A DNA stretch of 64,000 bases from Oleispira sp051275515 (GTDB lineage Bacteria > Pseudomonadota > Gammaproteobacteria > Pseudomonadales > Oceanobacteraceae): assembly GCA_051275515.1 (NCBI GenBank), contig JBNMOT010000003.1, positions 7,362-71,361 of the forward strand, given 5' to 3'. A program made the position numbers and the translations under genes. The notes below the pieces were generated by a model. The model was not told the DNA's origin. It worked only from the letters and a program-made list of their open reading frames with translations, and did not search any database. Shown piece after piece: positions 9,273-17,807 of this stretch (position 1 is its first letter; each line of letters begins with the position of its first letter).

Positions 9273-10388
9273 CTAATCCTGTAATGTCAGGCCTTTAGAA
9301 GCCGCATCGAGCTGATCTGAATCAGTTTCTGACCCTAGTTTAATCATTAAGCGCAGGTCATTGGGGGAATCTGCGTGAGAAATTGCATCTTCGTAAGTAA
9401 GTTCACCGGACTCGTATAAGGAATACAACGCCTGGTCGAACGTCTGCATCCCCTCATCATTGTGACGACTCATTAAGCCTTTTAGCTCATGTACCTCACC
9501 TTTGCGAATCATATCGGATACCAAAGGTGTATTAACTAATACCTCGACCACCGCTCTTCTGCTCTTGCCGTCTGGCGTAGGTATTAACTGCTGCGCCACA
9601 ATCGCGCGCAAGTTAAGCGACAAGTCCATCCAAATTTGCTGATGGCGCTCTGGTGGAAAAAAATGCAATACACGATCCAAAGCCTGATTAGCGTTATTCG
9701 CATGCAATGTCGCTAACGCTAGGTGACCCGTTTCAGCAAAAGTAATCGCGTGGGACATGACGTCAGAACTGCGAACTTCGCCAATCATAATGACATCCGG
9801 AGCCTGGCGCAGTGCATTTTTCAAACCAATTTCAAAGCTTTCTGTATCCAACCCCACTTCGCGCTGAGTAACAATACAACCTTGATGCTGATGAATAAAT
9901 TCAATAGGGTCTTCAACGCTGAGAATATGACCTTTACTATTGCCATTGCGGTGACCAATCATCGCCGCCAGAGATGTCGATTTACCCGCACCCGTCGCAC
10001 CGACAAATAAAATCAAACCCCGTTTAGCCATGGCTAAATCTTTAACCACATCCGGCAGGCCCAACTCATCGACGGATGGAATGGTGGTTTCAATGCGGCG
10101 CAATACCATGCCAATAACATTGCGTTGATAAAAAGCGCTGGCACGAAAACGTCCGATTCCCGTGGCATTAATCGCAAAGTTACACTCTTTGTGCTCTTCA
10201 AACTCATTACGCTGACGCTGGTTCATTAAACCTAATACGATCTCTCGGCTTTGCTCAGCGGCTAATGGGCTTTTAGTGAGAGGCATAAGACGACCATTCA
10301 CTTTAATTGACGCTGGTACTCCCGCGGTAATAAATAAGTCAGAGGCTTTTTTTTCCACCATGACCCGCAAGAATTTTTCCATCGACAT
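9273..10388 (-). CDS. pilU: type IV pilus retraction ATPase PilU
   Basis: PilU is a PilT paralogue that assists retraction of type IV pili, acting as a cytoplasmic hexamer at the pilus base. The 371 residues include the Walker A GATGAGKSTSLAAMIG, the Asp box VEDPIEFIHQH, Walker B DVIMIGEVR and the His box ETGHLALATLHANNANQALDR. The N-terminal PAS-like region begins MEKFLRVMVEKKASDLFITAG. The C-terminus (DSDQLDAASKGLTLQD) is longer than that of PilT, as expected for PilU. It lies 66 bases downstream of pilT on the same strand, a pairing conserved in Pseudomonas. Confidence 0.95.
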   Translation of the reverse strand: MSMEKFLRVMVEKKASDLFITAGVPASIKVNGRLMPLTKSPLAAEQSREIVLGLMNQRQRNEFEEHKECNFAINATGIGRFRASAFYQRNVIGMVLRRIETTIPSVDELGLPDVVKDLAMAKRGLILFVGATGAGKSTSLAAMIGHRNGNSKGHILSVEDPIEFIHQHQGCIVTQREVGLDTESFEIGLKNALRQAPDVIMIGEVRSSDVMSHAITFAETGHLALATLHANNANQALDRVLHFFPPERHQQIWMDLSLNLRAIVAQQLIPTPDGKSRRAVVEVLVNTPLVSDMIRKGEVHELKGLMSRHNDEGMQTFDQALYSLYESGELTYEDAISHADSPNDLRLMIKLGSETDSDQLDAASKGLTLQD

Positions 10389-10454
10389 GAGCTATAACTC
10401 CAAGGGTATTAAATATCTAAAATCACGAACCACTAAAAGGCTTATTAATAATGA

Positions 10455-11489
10455 TTAAAAATTTTCGGGCATCTTCGCTTTATCACGAGCAACTTCACGA
10501 GAAATCAAGCCTTTACTCAGCATGGTCTGCAAACATTGATCCATCGTTTGCATGCCTAAAGAACCCCCAGTTTGAATGGCAGAATACATCTGTGCAATTT
10601 TAGCTTCACGAATAAGATTACGAATCGCAGGGGTGCCAATCATAATCTCGTGAGCGGCAATTCGACCACCACCAATTTTCTTCAATAGCGTTTGTGAGAC
10701 GACCCCTTGTAGGGATTCTGATAACATTGAACGTACCATTGATTTTTCTTCTGCAGGAAATACATCGACAATGCGGTCAATGGTTTTGGCAGCTGAGCTC
10801 GTGTGCAAGGTGCCAAAGACTACGTGACCGGTTTCTGCGGCCGATAATGCTAAACGAATCGTTTCTAAATCTCGTAACTCGCCCACAAGAATTACATCAG
10901 GATCTTCACGCAAAGCGGAGCGCAAAGCTTCGTTAAAGCCAAGCGTATCTCGATGTACCTCTCGCTGGTTGATCAGGCTTTTCTTCGATTCATGTACGAA
11001 TTCGATGGGGTCTTCTACCGTTAAAATATGATCATATTTGGTATCGTTAATATAATCGACCATCGCAGCAAGTGTGGTTGATTTACCCGAACCCGTTGGC
11101 CCTGTTACTAGCACAAGACCTCGAGGAGTCATGGCCAAATCTTTGAAAATCTGACCCATACCCAAATCATCCATACTCAAGATCTTTGACGGGATCGTGC
11201 GGAACACGGCACCTGCGCCGCGGTTATGATTAAAGGCATTAACACGGAAGCGGGCGACACCGGGGACCTCGAACGAAAAATCAGTCTCTAAAAACTCTTC
11301 AAAATCCTTACGCTGCTTATCATTCATGATTTCATAAACCAAAGAATGCACTTCTTTATGATCCAGTGCGGGTAAGTTAATACGACGAACATCGCCATCA
11401 ACTCGAATCATAGGCGGCATCTCAGCGGATAAGTGAAGATCAGAAGCGCCTTGCTTCGCACTAAATGCCAATAACTCAGTAATATCCAT
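10455..11489 (-). CDS. pilT: type IV pilus retraction ATPase PilT
   Basis: PilT powers pilus retraction for twitching and DNA uptake. Its 344 residues show MDITELLAFSAKQGASDLHLSA, Walker A GPTGSGKSTTLAAM, Asp box TVEDPIEFVHES, Walker B DVILVGELRD, the His box ETGHVVFGTLHTSSAAKTIDR and the AIRNLIRE motif needed for retraction. Length and order match Pseudomonas PilT (344). It diverges from yggS across a 136-base gap that should hold both promoters. Cotranscription with pilU is likely. Confidence 0.97.
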   Translation of the reverse strand: MDITELLAFSAKQGASDLHLSAEMPPMIRVDGDVRRINLPALDHKEVHSLVYEIMNDKQRKDFEEFLETDFSFEVPGVARFRVNAFNHNRGAGAVFRTIPSKILSMDDLGMGQIFKDLAMTPRGLVLVTGPTGSGKSTTLAAMVDYINDTKYDHILTVEDPIEFVHESKKSLINQREVHRDTLGFNEALRSALREDPDVILVGELRDLETIRLALSAAETGHVVFGTLHTSSAAKTIDRIVDVFPAEEKSMVRSMLSESLQGVVSQTLLKKIGGGRIAAHEIMIGTPAIRNLIREAKIAQMYSAIQTGGSLGMQTMDQCLQTMLSKGLISREVARDKAKMPENF

Positions 11490-11625
11490 ACTTGTTCCTC
11501 AACCTAGACGGGGATTTCGCTTATACTATTTATGTCGATTATTATGGACAGCTAAAGTTCAGTATAGAGAACGATCCGCTACTGTAACTAATATCAATTT
11601 ACTAATCCTAAAGCAGTTATTAAGA

Positions 11626-12312
11626 ATGTCTACATTAGAGCAACGATATCAAGCCGTTACCGCCCATATTTACTCGGCTTGTGAACAAGAACACCGTTCT
11701 AAGGACGAGGTACTTCTGCTCGCCGTCAGTAAAACGAAGCCCGCTCACATGGTGGAAACACTCTACCAACTTGGGCAACGCGCTTTTGGTGAAAATTATC
11801 TGCAAGATGCTGTAGAAAAAATAACCAAACTGGCACATTTAAGTGATATAGAATGGCATTTTATTGGCCCTATTCAATCAAATAAAACCCGTGTTATCGC
11901 CGAGCACTTTCAATGGGTTGAAACATTAGACAGAGAAAAGATCGCTCAGCGCTTAAACGATCATCGCCCTAAGACACTTGCCCCCTTAAAAGTGTTAATT
12001 CAGGTCAATATCAGTCGTGAAAATCAAAAAAGTGGCATTGCACCTGAGCAGGTTGACGTTTTTGCCCAATTCATTGAGCAATTACCACATTTATCATTAC
12101 AGGGGTTGATGTGTATTCCCGCAGCAACCGATGATGAGAGCCTACTCGCGGCACAATTTGATGAAATGCAGCAGCTATTAAAACAACTCACTAACAATCA
12201 TCCACAATGCACAGTATTATCCATGGGTATGTCGAATGACTTAGCCTTAGCAATACAACACGGCAGCAGCCAGGTTAGAATTGGTACCGATATTTTTGGC
12301 AGCCGTGATTAG
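11626..12312 (+). CDS. yggS: pyridoxal phosphate homeostasis protein YggS
   Basis: This single-domain PLP-binding TIM barrel (PLPBP/YggS/COG0325) helps to control free vitamin B6 and amino-acid pools and has no clear enzymatic activity. The PLP lysine lies in LLAVSKTKPAHMVE; other family blocks are FGENYLQDAVEKI, EWHFIGPIQSNKTR, VLIQVNISRENQKSGI and SMGMSNDLALAIQHGSSQVRIG. Length 228 is standard. It starts a plus-strand cluster yggS-proC-yggT conserved across Pseudomonas and relatives, upstream of metX-metW. Confidence 0.96.
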   Translation: MSTLEQRYQAVTAHIYSACEQEHRSKDEVLLLAVSKTKPAHMVETLYQLGQRAFGENYLQDAVEKITKLAHLSDIEWHFIGPIQSNKTRVIAEHFQWVETLDREKIAQRLNDHRPKTLAPLKVLIQVNISRENQKSGIAPEQVDVFAQFIEQLPHLSLQGLMCIPAATDDESLLAAQFDEMQQLLKQLTNNHPQCTVLSMGMSNDLALAIQHGSSQVRIGTDIFGSRD

Positions 12313-12363
12313 TTTAATAGAAAGCATGATTGGCACATTTTTAAAAAGATCAAAGGAATTTCC

Positions 12364-13197
12364 ATGAGCAATATTTGTTTTATCGGTGGTGGCAATATGG
12401 CCACCAGCCTCATTGGAGGTTTAATCGCCCAAGGTCATGCAGCAGATTCAATTGTTGTCAATGATCCTAATGAATCTCAACGCGACCGGTTAACAACACA
12501 ATACGGTATTAAGACGTTTGCTGACTGTGGCCCTGCACTGGTTAATGCCGATATTGTTTTATTAGCCGTCAAGCCTCAAGTAATGAAAGTAGTCGCTCTG
12601 AATATTGCGTCTGCTATACCGGCTGATGCTAAACAACCGCTGTTTGTTTCCATCGCGGCAGGCATCAATCTATTTTCCCTGCAATCTTGGTTAGGAGAAC
12701 AGCAAGCAATTGTGCGCTGCATGCCGAATACACCCTCTCTCATTCAATTAGGCGCCAGTGGTTTATTCGCCAATGAACACACCCGTATTTCGCAAAAGAA
12801 CCTAGCAGAAACCGTCTTAAAAGCCGCGGGCATTGTGCAGTGGGTTCAAAGTGAAGCTGAAATCGACGCGGTGACCGCTGTTTCTGGCAGTGGCCCTGCT
12901 TATTATTTTTTATTAATGGAAGCCATGATCGATGCAGGGGTTGAGCTAGGCTTAAGCCGTGATACCGCCAGCGAACTGACCCTGCAAACCGCCCTTGGCG
13001 CCGCTAACATGGCAAAAGAAAGCGATGTTGATGTTGCTGAATTACGTCGTCGCGTTTCTTCTCCCGGTGGAACCACAGAACAAGCGATTAATACCTTTGA
13101 AAGTGCTCACTTACGCGATATCGTGAAAGCCGCGATGGGTGCTGCCCATCGTCGCTCAGGTGAACTGGCTAAATTGTTAGGCGAAGAAGAAACATAA
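12364..13197 (+). CDS. proC: pyrroline-5-carboxylate reductase
   Basis: ProC carries out the last step of proline synthesis, reducing pyrroline-5-carboxylate with NAD(P)H. The Rossmann start is ICFIGGGNMATSLIGGL; CMPNTPSLIQLGASGLF and the C-terminal substrate domain AVSGSGPAYYFLLMEAM follow, then RRRVSSPGGTTEQAI. Length 277 is within the normal range. A ribosome site (AAAGGAATTTCC) precedes ATG. It lies 51 bases after yggS and shares its orientation with yggT. Confidence 0.97.
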   Translation: MSNICFIGGGNMATSLIGGLIAQGHAADSIVVNDPNESQRDRLTTQYGIKTFADCGPALVNADIVLLAVKPQVMKVVALNIASAIPADAKQPLFVSIAAGINLFSLQSWLGEQQAIVRCMPNTPSLIQLGASGLFANEHTRISQKNLAETVLKAAGIVQWVQSEAEIDAVTAVSGSGPAYYFLLMEAMIDAGVELGLSRDTASELTLQTALGAANMAKESDVDVAELRRRVSSPGGTTEQAINTFESAHLRDIVKAAMGAAHRRSGELAKLLGEEET

Positions 13198-13326
13198 TAC
13201 TGAGGGGGCGAAACCACTCAGTCAATAATTGTATAAATAAGCATAGAATCATGATGAAGGGTAGAAAGTCACCCCCGTCGGATCTATTTTAGTATTAATA
13301 ATTTCAATACCTTTTCGGAGATATAA

Positions 13327-13914
13327 ATGTCCTCTCTTACCCAAGTGGGCTTGTTACTAATCAATACCCTAGTTGGCCTCTATCTTATGCTCGTGGTAAT
13401 GCGTTTCTTACTGCAACTCGTGCGTGCGGACTTCTACAATCCTATTTCTCAATTTATTGTGAAAGCGACCAATCTCCCCTTAATTCCGTTGCGTAAAGTC
13501 ATCCCCGGTATTGGTGGCATAGATGTCGCATCGATTGTATTGGCCTTATTAGTACAGGCCGTCGCGATTGTATTAATTTTGCTATTAAATGGTATCCAAC
13601 CGCCTCCCCTGCAAGTAGTGATATGGTCCGCTATTGGGATTTTAAGCCTGTTATTGAAAGTGTATTTTTGGGGATTATTAATTACCGTGATCGCGTCTTG
13701 GGTAGCACCCAATTCTTACAACCCTGTCCTTATATTGATTAATCAAATTCTTGAACCTGCGATGAAACCCATTCGCAAAATAATGCCTGACTTAGGCGGC
13801 ATTGATATTTCACCCATTATCATGTTTTTGTTAATTCAGGTATTAGAAATATTATTAGTCAAAAGCTTGGCTCAAGTGAGCGGAATGCCCGCTGGCTTAG
13901 TCATGGGTGTATAA
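13327..13914 (+). CDS. yggT: YggT family membrane protein
   Basis: This inner-membrane protein of 195 residues contains two YggT repeats, each with two hydrophobic helices: VGLYLMLVVMRFLLQLV with a PISQFIVKATNLPLIPLRK segment, and the repeat LLITVIASWVAPNSYNPVL with ILEPAMKPIRKIMPDLGGID. The GG-ID motif after each repeat is typical. Its role is not established; the family is linked to osmotic or cell-envelope functions in some bacteria. GGAG lies six bases before ATG. Confidence 0.93.
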   Translation: MSSLTQVGLLLINTLVGLYLMLVVMRFLLQLVRADFYNPISQFIVKATNLPLIPLRKVIPGIGGIDVASIVLALLVQAVAIVLILLLNGIQPPPLQVVIWSAIGILSLLLKVYFWGLLITVIASWVAPNSYNPVLILINQILEPAMKPIRKIMPDLGGIDISPIIMFLLIQVLEILLVKSLAQVSGMPAGLVMGV

Positions 13915-13960
13915 CATTAGGTAATACCACTTCCTGAAGTTTGGGTAGTCAATTTAAAAG

Positions 13961-14022
13961 TAGAGGGTTCAGGAGCAGATTGCTCCTGAACTTATCCCCA
14001 TTTGTCGTTATAACCCCCTCTA
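13961..14022 (+). promoter_or_regulatory. structured leader element upstream of metX
   Basis: A perfect 11-bp hairpin (GTTCAGGAGCA 13967-13977, loop GAT, TGCTCCTGAAC 13981-13991) is enclosed by a 6-bp outer stem (TAGAGG 13961-13966 with CCTCTA 14017-14022). No T-run follows, so it is not a normal intrinsic terminator. It lies 78 bases before metX and does not obviously match a SAM or other riboswitch I know. Function is unassigned. Confidence 0.45.
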
Positions 14023-14099
14023 TTTAAGCTGTCTTAACAATCTCTAATTAATAATAGTGATTTGAGCAGCAATCGTATTTTTTAGGACAACGAGTAATC

Positions 14100-15305
14100 A
14101 TGCCAGTAAATATTCCAGCCGATAGTGTCGGTATCATAAGCCCGAAAATTCAGCGCTTTGATGAACCGTTAAGACTACGCAGCGGCCGAATTATTGAGTC
14201 TTACGAGCTGATTTACGAGACTTACGGTGAACTTAATGCCGATGCCAGCAACGCTATTCTGATTTGTCATGCATTAAGTGGTGATCATCATGCCGCGGGG
14301 TATCACAGCATGGAAGATAAGCGCCCAGGCTGGTGGGACAGCGCCATTGGCTCAGGTAAAACCATCGATACGGACAAGTTTTTTGTTGTTTGTCTGAATA
14401 ACCTTGGCGGCTGCTCTGGCTCCACTGGGCCAACCAGTACCAACCCAGAAACCGGTAAGGCTTTCGGCCCAGACTTCCCGATTGTCGCCGTTCGTGACTG
14501 GGTGCGTAGTCAAAAACGCTTGGCAGACTTCCTCAACATTCAGCAATGGGCCGGCGTTGTGGGTGGGTCCCTCGGCGGTATGCAAGTTCTGCGATGGTCA
14601 ATTCAGTACCCAGAACGTTTACGCCATGCGTTGGTCATCGCCTCGGCGCCTAAACTTTCAGCACAAAACATTGCCTTCAACGAAGTGGCCCGCCAAGCCA
14701 TCAGCAAAGATCCTGATTTTCATAAGGGTCGCTACATGGACCATGGTGTGGTGCCCAAAGCAGGGTTATCTCAAGCACGTATGCTTGGGCATTTAACCTA
14801 TATGTCAGGGGATGCCATGAAAACCAAGTTCGGTCGCGATTTGAAAGCTGATGAACTCAGCTTCAGCTTTACACCAGAATTCCAAGTCGAGAGCTACTTG
14901 CATTATCAAGGGCAAAAATTCAGCACTCAGTTTGATGCCAATACCTACATGCTGATGACCAAAGCACTGGATTATTTTGATCCTACCGTTGATCACGATG
15001 GCGATTTGGTAAAATGCTTAAGCCAAGCTAAATGTAATTTCTTTGTCGTGTCTTTCTCCACGGATTGGCGCTTTGCGCCCGATCGTTCTGAAGAAATCGT
15101 CAACGCTCTGATACAAGCGAATAAGAACGTGAGCTATGCGTGTATAGAATCTGAAAATGGCCACGATGCTTTTTTATTGCCTATTCCACGCTATCTCGAA
15201 GTGTTCGCTGCCTACATGGAAAGAGTTGAGGGTGATATTCCTGTTAGCGCGACACCGGCAATAACACGTGACGGATCCAGTACCGCAGCAGGAGAACAGT
15301 CATGA
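14100..15305 (+). CDS. metX: homoserine O-acyltransferase MetX (probably succinyltransferase)
   Basis: This alpha/beta hydrolase transfers an acyl group to homoserine for methionine synthesis. The nucleophile elbow is GVVGGSLGGMQVLRW, the catalytic aspartate is in FSTDWRFAPDRSEE and the histidine in ENGHDAFLLP. CHALSGDHHAAG and NNLGGCSGSTGPTS are family marks. Gammaproteobacterial MetX proteins paired with MetW generally use succinyl-CoA; substrate choice cannot be read with certainty here. The stop overlaps metW by four bases. A C-terminal low-complexity tail (ATPAITRDGSSTAAGEQS) is unremarkable. Confidence 0.95.
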   Translation: MPVNIPADSVGIISPKIQRFDEPLRLRSGRIIESYELIYETYGELNADASNAILICHALSGDHHAAGYHSMEDKRPGWWDSAIGSGKTIDTDKFFVVCLNNLGGCSGSTGPTSTNPETGKAFGPDFPIVAVRDWVRSQKRLADFLNIQQWAGVVGGSLGGMQVLRWSIQYPERLRHALVIASAPKLSAQNIAFNEVARQAISKDPDFHKGRYMDHGVVPKAGLSQARMLGHLTYMSGDAMKTKFGRDLKADELSFSFTPEFQVESYLHYQGQKFSTQFDANTYMLMTKALDYFDPTVDHDGDLVKCLSQAKCNFFVVSFSTDWRFAPDRSEEIVNALIQANKNVSYACIESENGHDAFLLPIPRYLEVFAAYMERVEGDIPVSATPAITRDGSSTAAGEQS

Positions 15306-15913
15306 GCCAAGCATTACATAATTTACGCCCCGATTTAACGATTATCCAGCATTGGGTTAAGCCCAATAGCCAAGTGCTCGACCTAGGGTGTGGTAAGGGC
15401 GAACTGCTAAGCTTTCTAAAAGCAGAAAAAGGCGTACGCGGTTACGGATTAGAAATTTCCCCAGAGAAAATTACTCATTGCATAAAAAATGGCATCAATG
15501 TGATCGAACAAAATTTAGATGCGGGCTTAGGAAATTTTAAAGACAATAGCATCGATACGGTCATCATGGCACAAGCATTACAGGCCGTGCAAAGCCCCGA
15601 TATATTAGTCGATGAAATGTTACGCATCGGCAATCAAGCCATCGTTACATTTCCTAATTTTGGTTATTGGCGAACACGCCTATACTTATTATTGAAGGGT
15701 CGCATGCCGATGTCAGAATCGCTACCTTATAACTGGTACGATACTCCCAATATCCACCTGTGTACTTTTAAAGACTTTGAACAACTCTGCCGCAGTAAGG
15801 GCATTCGCATACTGAATAAAACAGTTGTTGATGACCAACATAACGAACGCTGGCGTATTGGCCTATGGCCTGCCATGCTCGGTGAAACTGCGGTTTATCA
15901 TATCAGCCGATAG
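15302..15913 (+). CDS. metW: methionine biosynthesis protein MetW
   Basis: MetW is a small SAM-methyltransferase-fold protein required with MetX for homoserine acylation in pseudomonads and relatives. The SAM loop VLDLGCGKGELLSFL is intact, then GYGLEISPEKI, a block around residue 80 with VIMAQALQAVQ, and the conserved TFPNFGYWRTRLYLLLKGRMP. The gene overlaps metX by ATGA, indicating coupled translation. Length 203 is normal. Confidence 0.95.
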   Translation: MSQALHNLRPDLTIIQHWVKPNSQVLDLGCGKGELLSFLKAEKGVRGYGLEISPEKITHCIKNGINVIEQNLDAGLGNFKDNSIDTVIMAQALQAVQSPDILVDEMLRIGNQAIVTFPNFGYWRTRLYLLLKGRMPMSESLPYNWYDTPNIHLCTFKDFEQLCRSKGIRILNKTVVDDQHNERWRIGLWPAMLGETAVYHISR

Positions 15914-15924
15914 GAGGCTTTATT

Positions 15925-16401
15925 ATGTTTACGTTTAAAATTAATTCCTTATTCACCCGCTTTTTCACTATGTTTGCAGTCCTGTTATTAGGCTTGGTGT
16001 CTGCGAGTGCTAACGCAGAACAAAAATTAGTCTTTGGCGAATATGAAGTTCACTACATGGGATTAAGTAGCAGCTTTTTAACCCCCGAAGTGGCTAAACT
16101 TTATGATATCCCTCGGTCTGGCTCATTGGGCTTTTTGAATATTGCCGTGCTGCAACAGTCTAAAGATGAACAAGTCCCAAGCGCTGTCGATGTCCAATTA
16201 ACCGGCACTATTCGCAATCTCATTGGTCAGACCCGTGAGTTAGAGTTCCGCCGAATTAGTGACGGCAAGGCCATTTATTACATCAGCACGTTCCGTTTTG
16301 ATGATGGTGACATGTATAACTTCGACCTCGATGCAGTGCCGAGCAATGCCAAACAAAAGAATTTCGACGTAAAATTCAGCCAGCGTTTCTACGACGAATA
16401 A
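15925..16401 (+). CDS. DUF4426 periplasmic protein
   Basis: This 158-residue protein has a signal peptide (FTMFAVLLLGLVSASANA, cleavage near residue 31) and a DUF4426 body, including FGEYEVHYMGLSSSFLTPEVA and FDVKFSQRFYDE. Genes of this family sit between metW and rdgB in many pseudomonads, as here, but the function is unknown. A ribosome site (GGAGG) lies nine bases before ATG and 11 bases after metW, so it is probably cotranscribed. Confidence 0.9.
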   Translation: MFTFKINSLFTRFFTMFAVLLLGLVSASANAEQKLVFGEYEVHYMGLSSSFLTPEVAKLYDIPRSGSLGFLNIAVLQQSKDEQVPSAVDVQLTGTIRNLIGQTRELEFRRISDGKAIYYISTFRFDDGDMYNFDLDAVPSNAKQKNFDVKFSQRFYDE

Positions 16402-16431
16402 TAACGCCTCAAATAAAGACTGAAGAAAAAT

Positions 16432-17034
16432 ATGATTGAAAAACTTGTATTAGCCAGTGGCAACCTAGGAAAGCTGCGTGAGTTCTCGCAGCTTTTTGCT
16501 GACAAAAATATTCAAGTAATTCCTCAATACGAGTTTGCAACCATCGAAGCGGAAGAAACTGGCGGTAGTTTTGTTGAAAATGCCATTCTAAAAGCGCGTA
16601 ATGCCTGCAAATTTTCAGGTTTGCCTTCATTGGCTGATGACTCAGGTTTGGAAGTCGATGCTCTTAACGGCGCACCGGGTATTTATAGCGCGCGCTATGC
16701 CACAGATGAGAATGGCCAGACCAGTGATGAAGCAAATTACCTTAAATTATTAGATGCTCTGAAAGGTATTCCCGCCGCACAGCGTACGGCTCGTTTTCAG
16801 TGTGTATTGGTTTATATGCGTCACGAAAACGACCCGACACCGCAAGTATTCCAAGGCAGTTGGGAAGGTCAGATTTTAACCGAAGCCAGTGGTATCGAAG
16901 GCTTTGGTTATGATCCCGTATTTTTAGTACCGAGCGAAGGCTGCAGCTCTGCCGAACTCAGCAAAGATAAAAAGAATACTTTGAGCCATCGCGGCCAAGC
17001 TATTCAAGAATTGCTGAGAAACTGGCGTCCCTAA
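16432..17034 (+). CDS. rdgB: dITP/XTP pyrophosphatase (HAM1 family)
   Basis: RdgB removes inosine and xanthosine triphosphates from the nucleotide pool. SGNLGKLREFSQLF at the N-terminus, FVENAILKARNAC, LADDSGLEVDALNGAPGIYSAR and GFGYDPVFLVP are the standard motifs; the C-terminus has KKNTLSHRGQAIQEL. The 200-residue length fits. It converges with a response regulator gene 13 bases downstream, leaving little room for an independent terminator. Confidence 0.97.
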   Translation: MIEKLVLASGNLGKLREFSQLFADKNIQVIPQYEFATIEAEETGGSFVENAILKARNACKFSGLPSLADDSGLEVDALNGAPGIYSARYATDENGQTSDEANYLKLLDALKGIPAAQRTARFQCVLVYMRHENDPTPQVFQGSWEGQILTEASGIEGFGYDPVFLVPSEGCSSAELSKDKKNTLSHRGQAIQELLRNWRP

Positions 17035-17047
17035 TGTCTAAAATGAG

Positions 17048-17764
17048 CTACAGTAACTCAAACTTATAACCGACCCCGTAAACGGAGTGGATAATGTCAC
17101 TTTCGGGGCACTTCTCATGAATGCGCTTTCTCAACTTACGAATATGGCTATCGATGGTGCGGTCACTCACTACTCGGTGATCTTGATAACCACCATCCAT
17201 CAATTGCTGGCGACTGAAAATACGTCCGGGTTCTTTGGCTAAAATAACCAATATTTGAAATTCAACCGCGGTTAGCTCTAATGTATTACCGTTTAATATC
17301 GCTTTATATTTTTCTTCTTCTAATACTAAGCCCGCGATGAGCTCGGCGGCAAGCTGACTATTGTTGGCCTGCGCATTTGCCTGCTGCTGAACTAACCTAC
17401 ACCGTCGCAGAATAGCTTTCACTCGAGCCACCACTTCTCTAGGGCTATAAGGTTTGCATAGATAATCATCGGCTCCCAGCTCTAAGCCAATTAGACGATC
17501 TATTTCTTCTACTTTCGCCGTCGCTATTAATATCGGTAAGGTTGAAAACTGACGCACCGCTTTACAAATTTCCATACCATCAAGATTAGGTAGCATGAGA
17601 TCTAAAATAATGAAATCAATCTCTTGATGGTGCTGTGTAATCCAAGCCAGTGCTTGCTGGCCGTCAGCGATAACCTGGGTATCAAAACCACTTTGTTGTA
17701 AATAATCCACCAGCAACTGGGCTAGCTTAGGCTCATCTTCCACAATTAAAATGGTGCCTGCCAT
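17048..17764 (-). CDS. OmpR-family response regulator (BaeR-like)
   Basis: This DNA-binding response regulator of 238 residues is paired with the sensor kinase upstream. The receiver domain shows VEDEPKLAQLLVDYL, the phosphorylated Asp in FIILDLMLPNLDGMEI and the conserved Lys in DYLCKPYSPREVV. The winged-helix domain ends with DRTIDSHIRKLRKRI and HSVYGVGYKFELL. It resembles BaeR. Because the operon lies beside a secreted di-haem peroxidase, an envelope-stress role is plausible but unproven. Confidence 0.92.
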   Translation of the reverse strand: MAGTILIVEDEPKLAQLLVDYLQQSGFDTQVIADGQQALAWITQHHQEIDFIILDLMLPNLDGMEICKAVRQFSTLPILIATAKVEEIDRLIGLELGADDYLCKPYSPREVVARVKAILRRCRLVQQQANAQANNSQLAAELIAGLVLEEEKYKAILNGNTLELTAVEFQILVILAKEPGRIFSRQQLMDGGYQDHRVVSDRTIDSHIRKLRKRIHEKCPESDIIHSVYGVGYKFELL

Positions 17765-17807
17765 GTCAGTTTCTCTCCTATTTTATAAAGCGATACATCA
17801 CCGGTAA

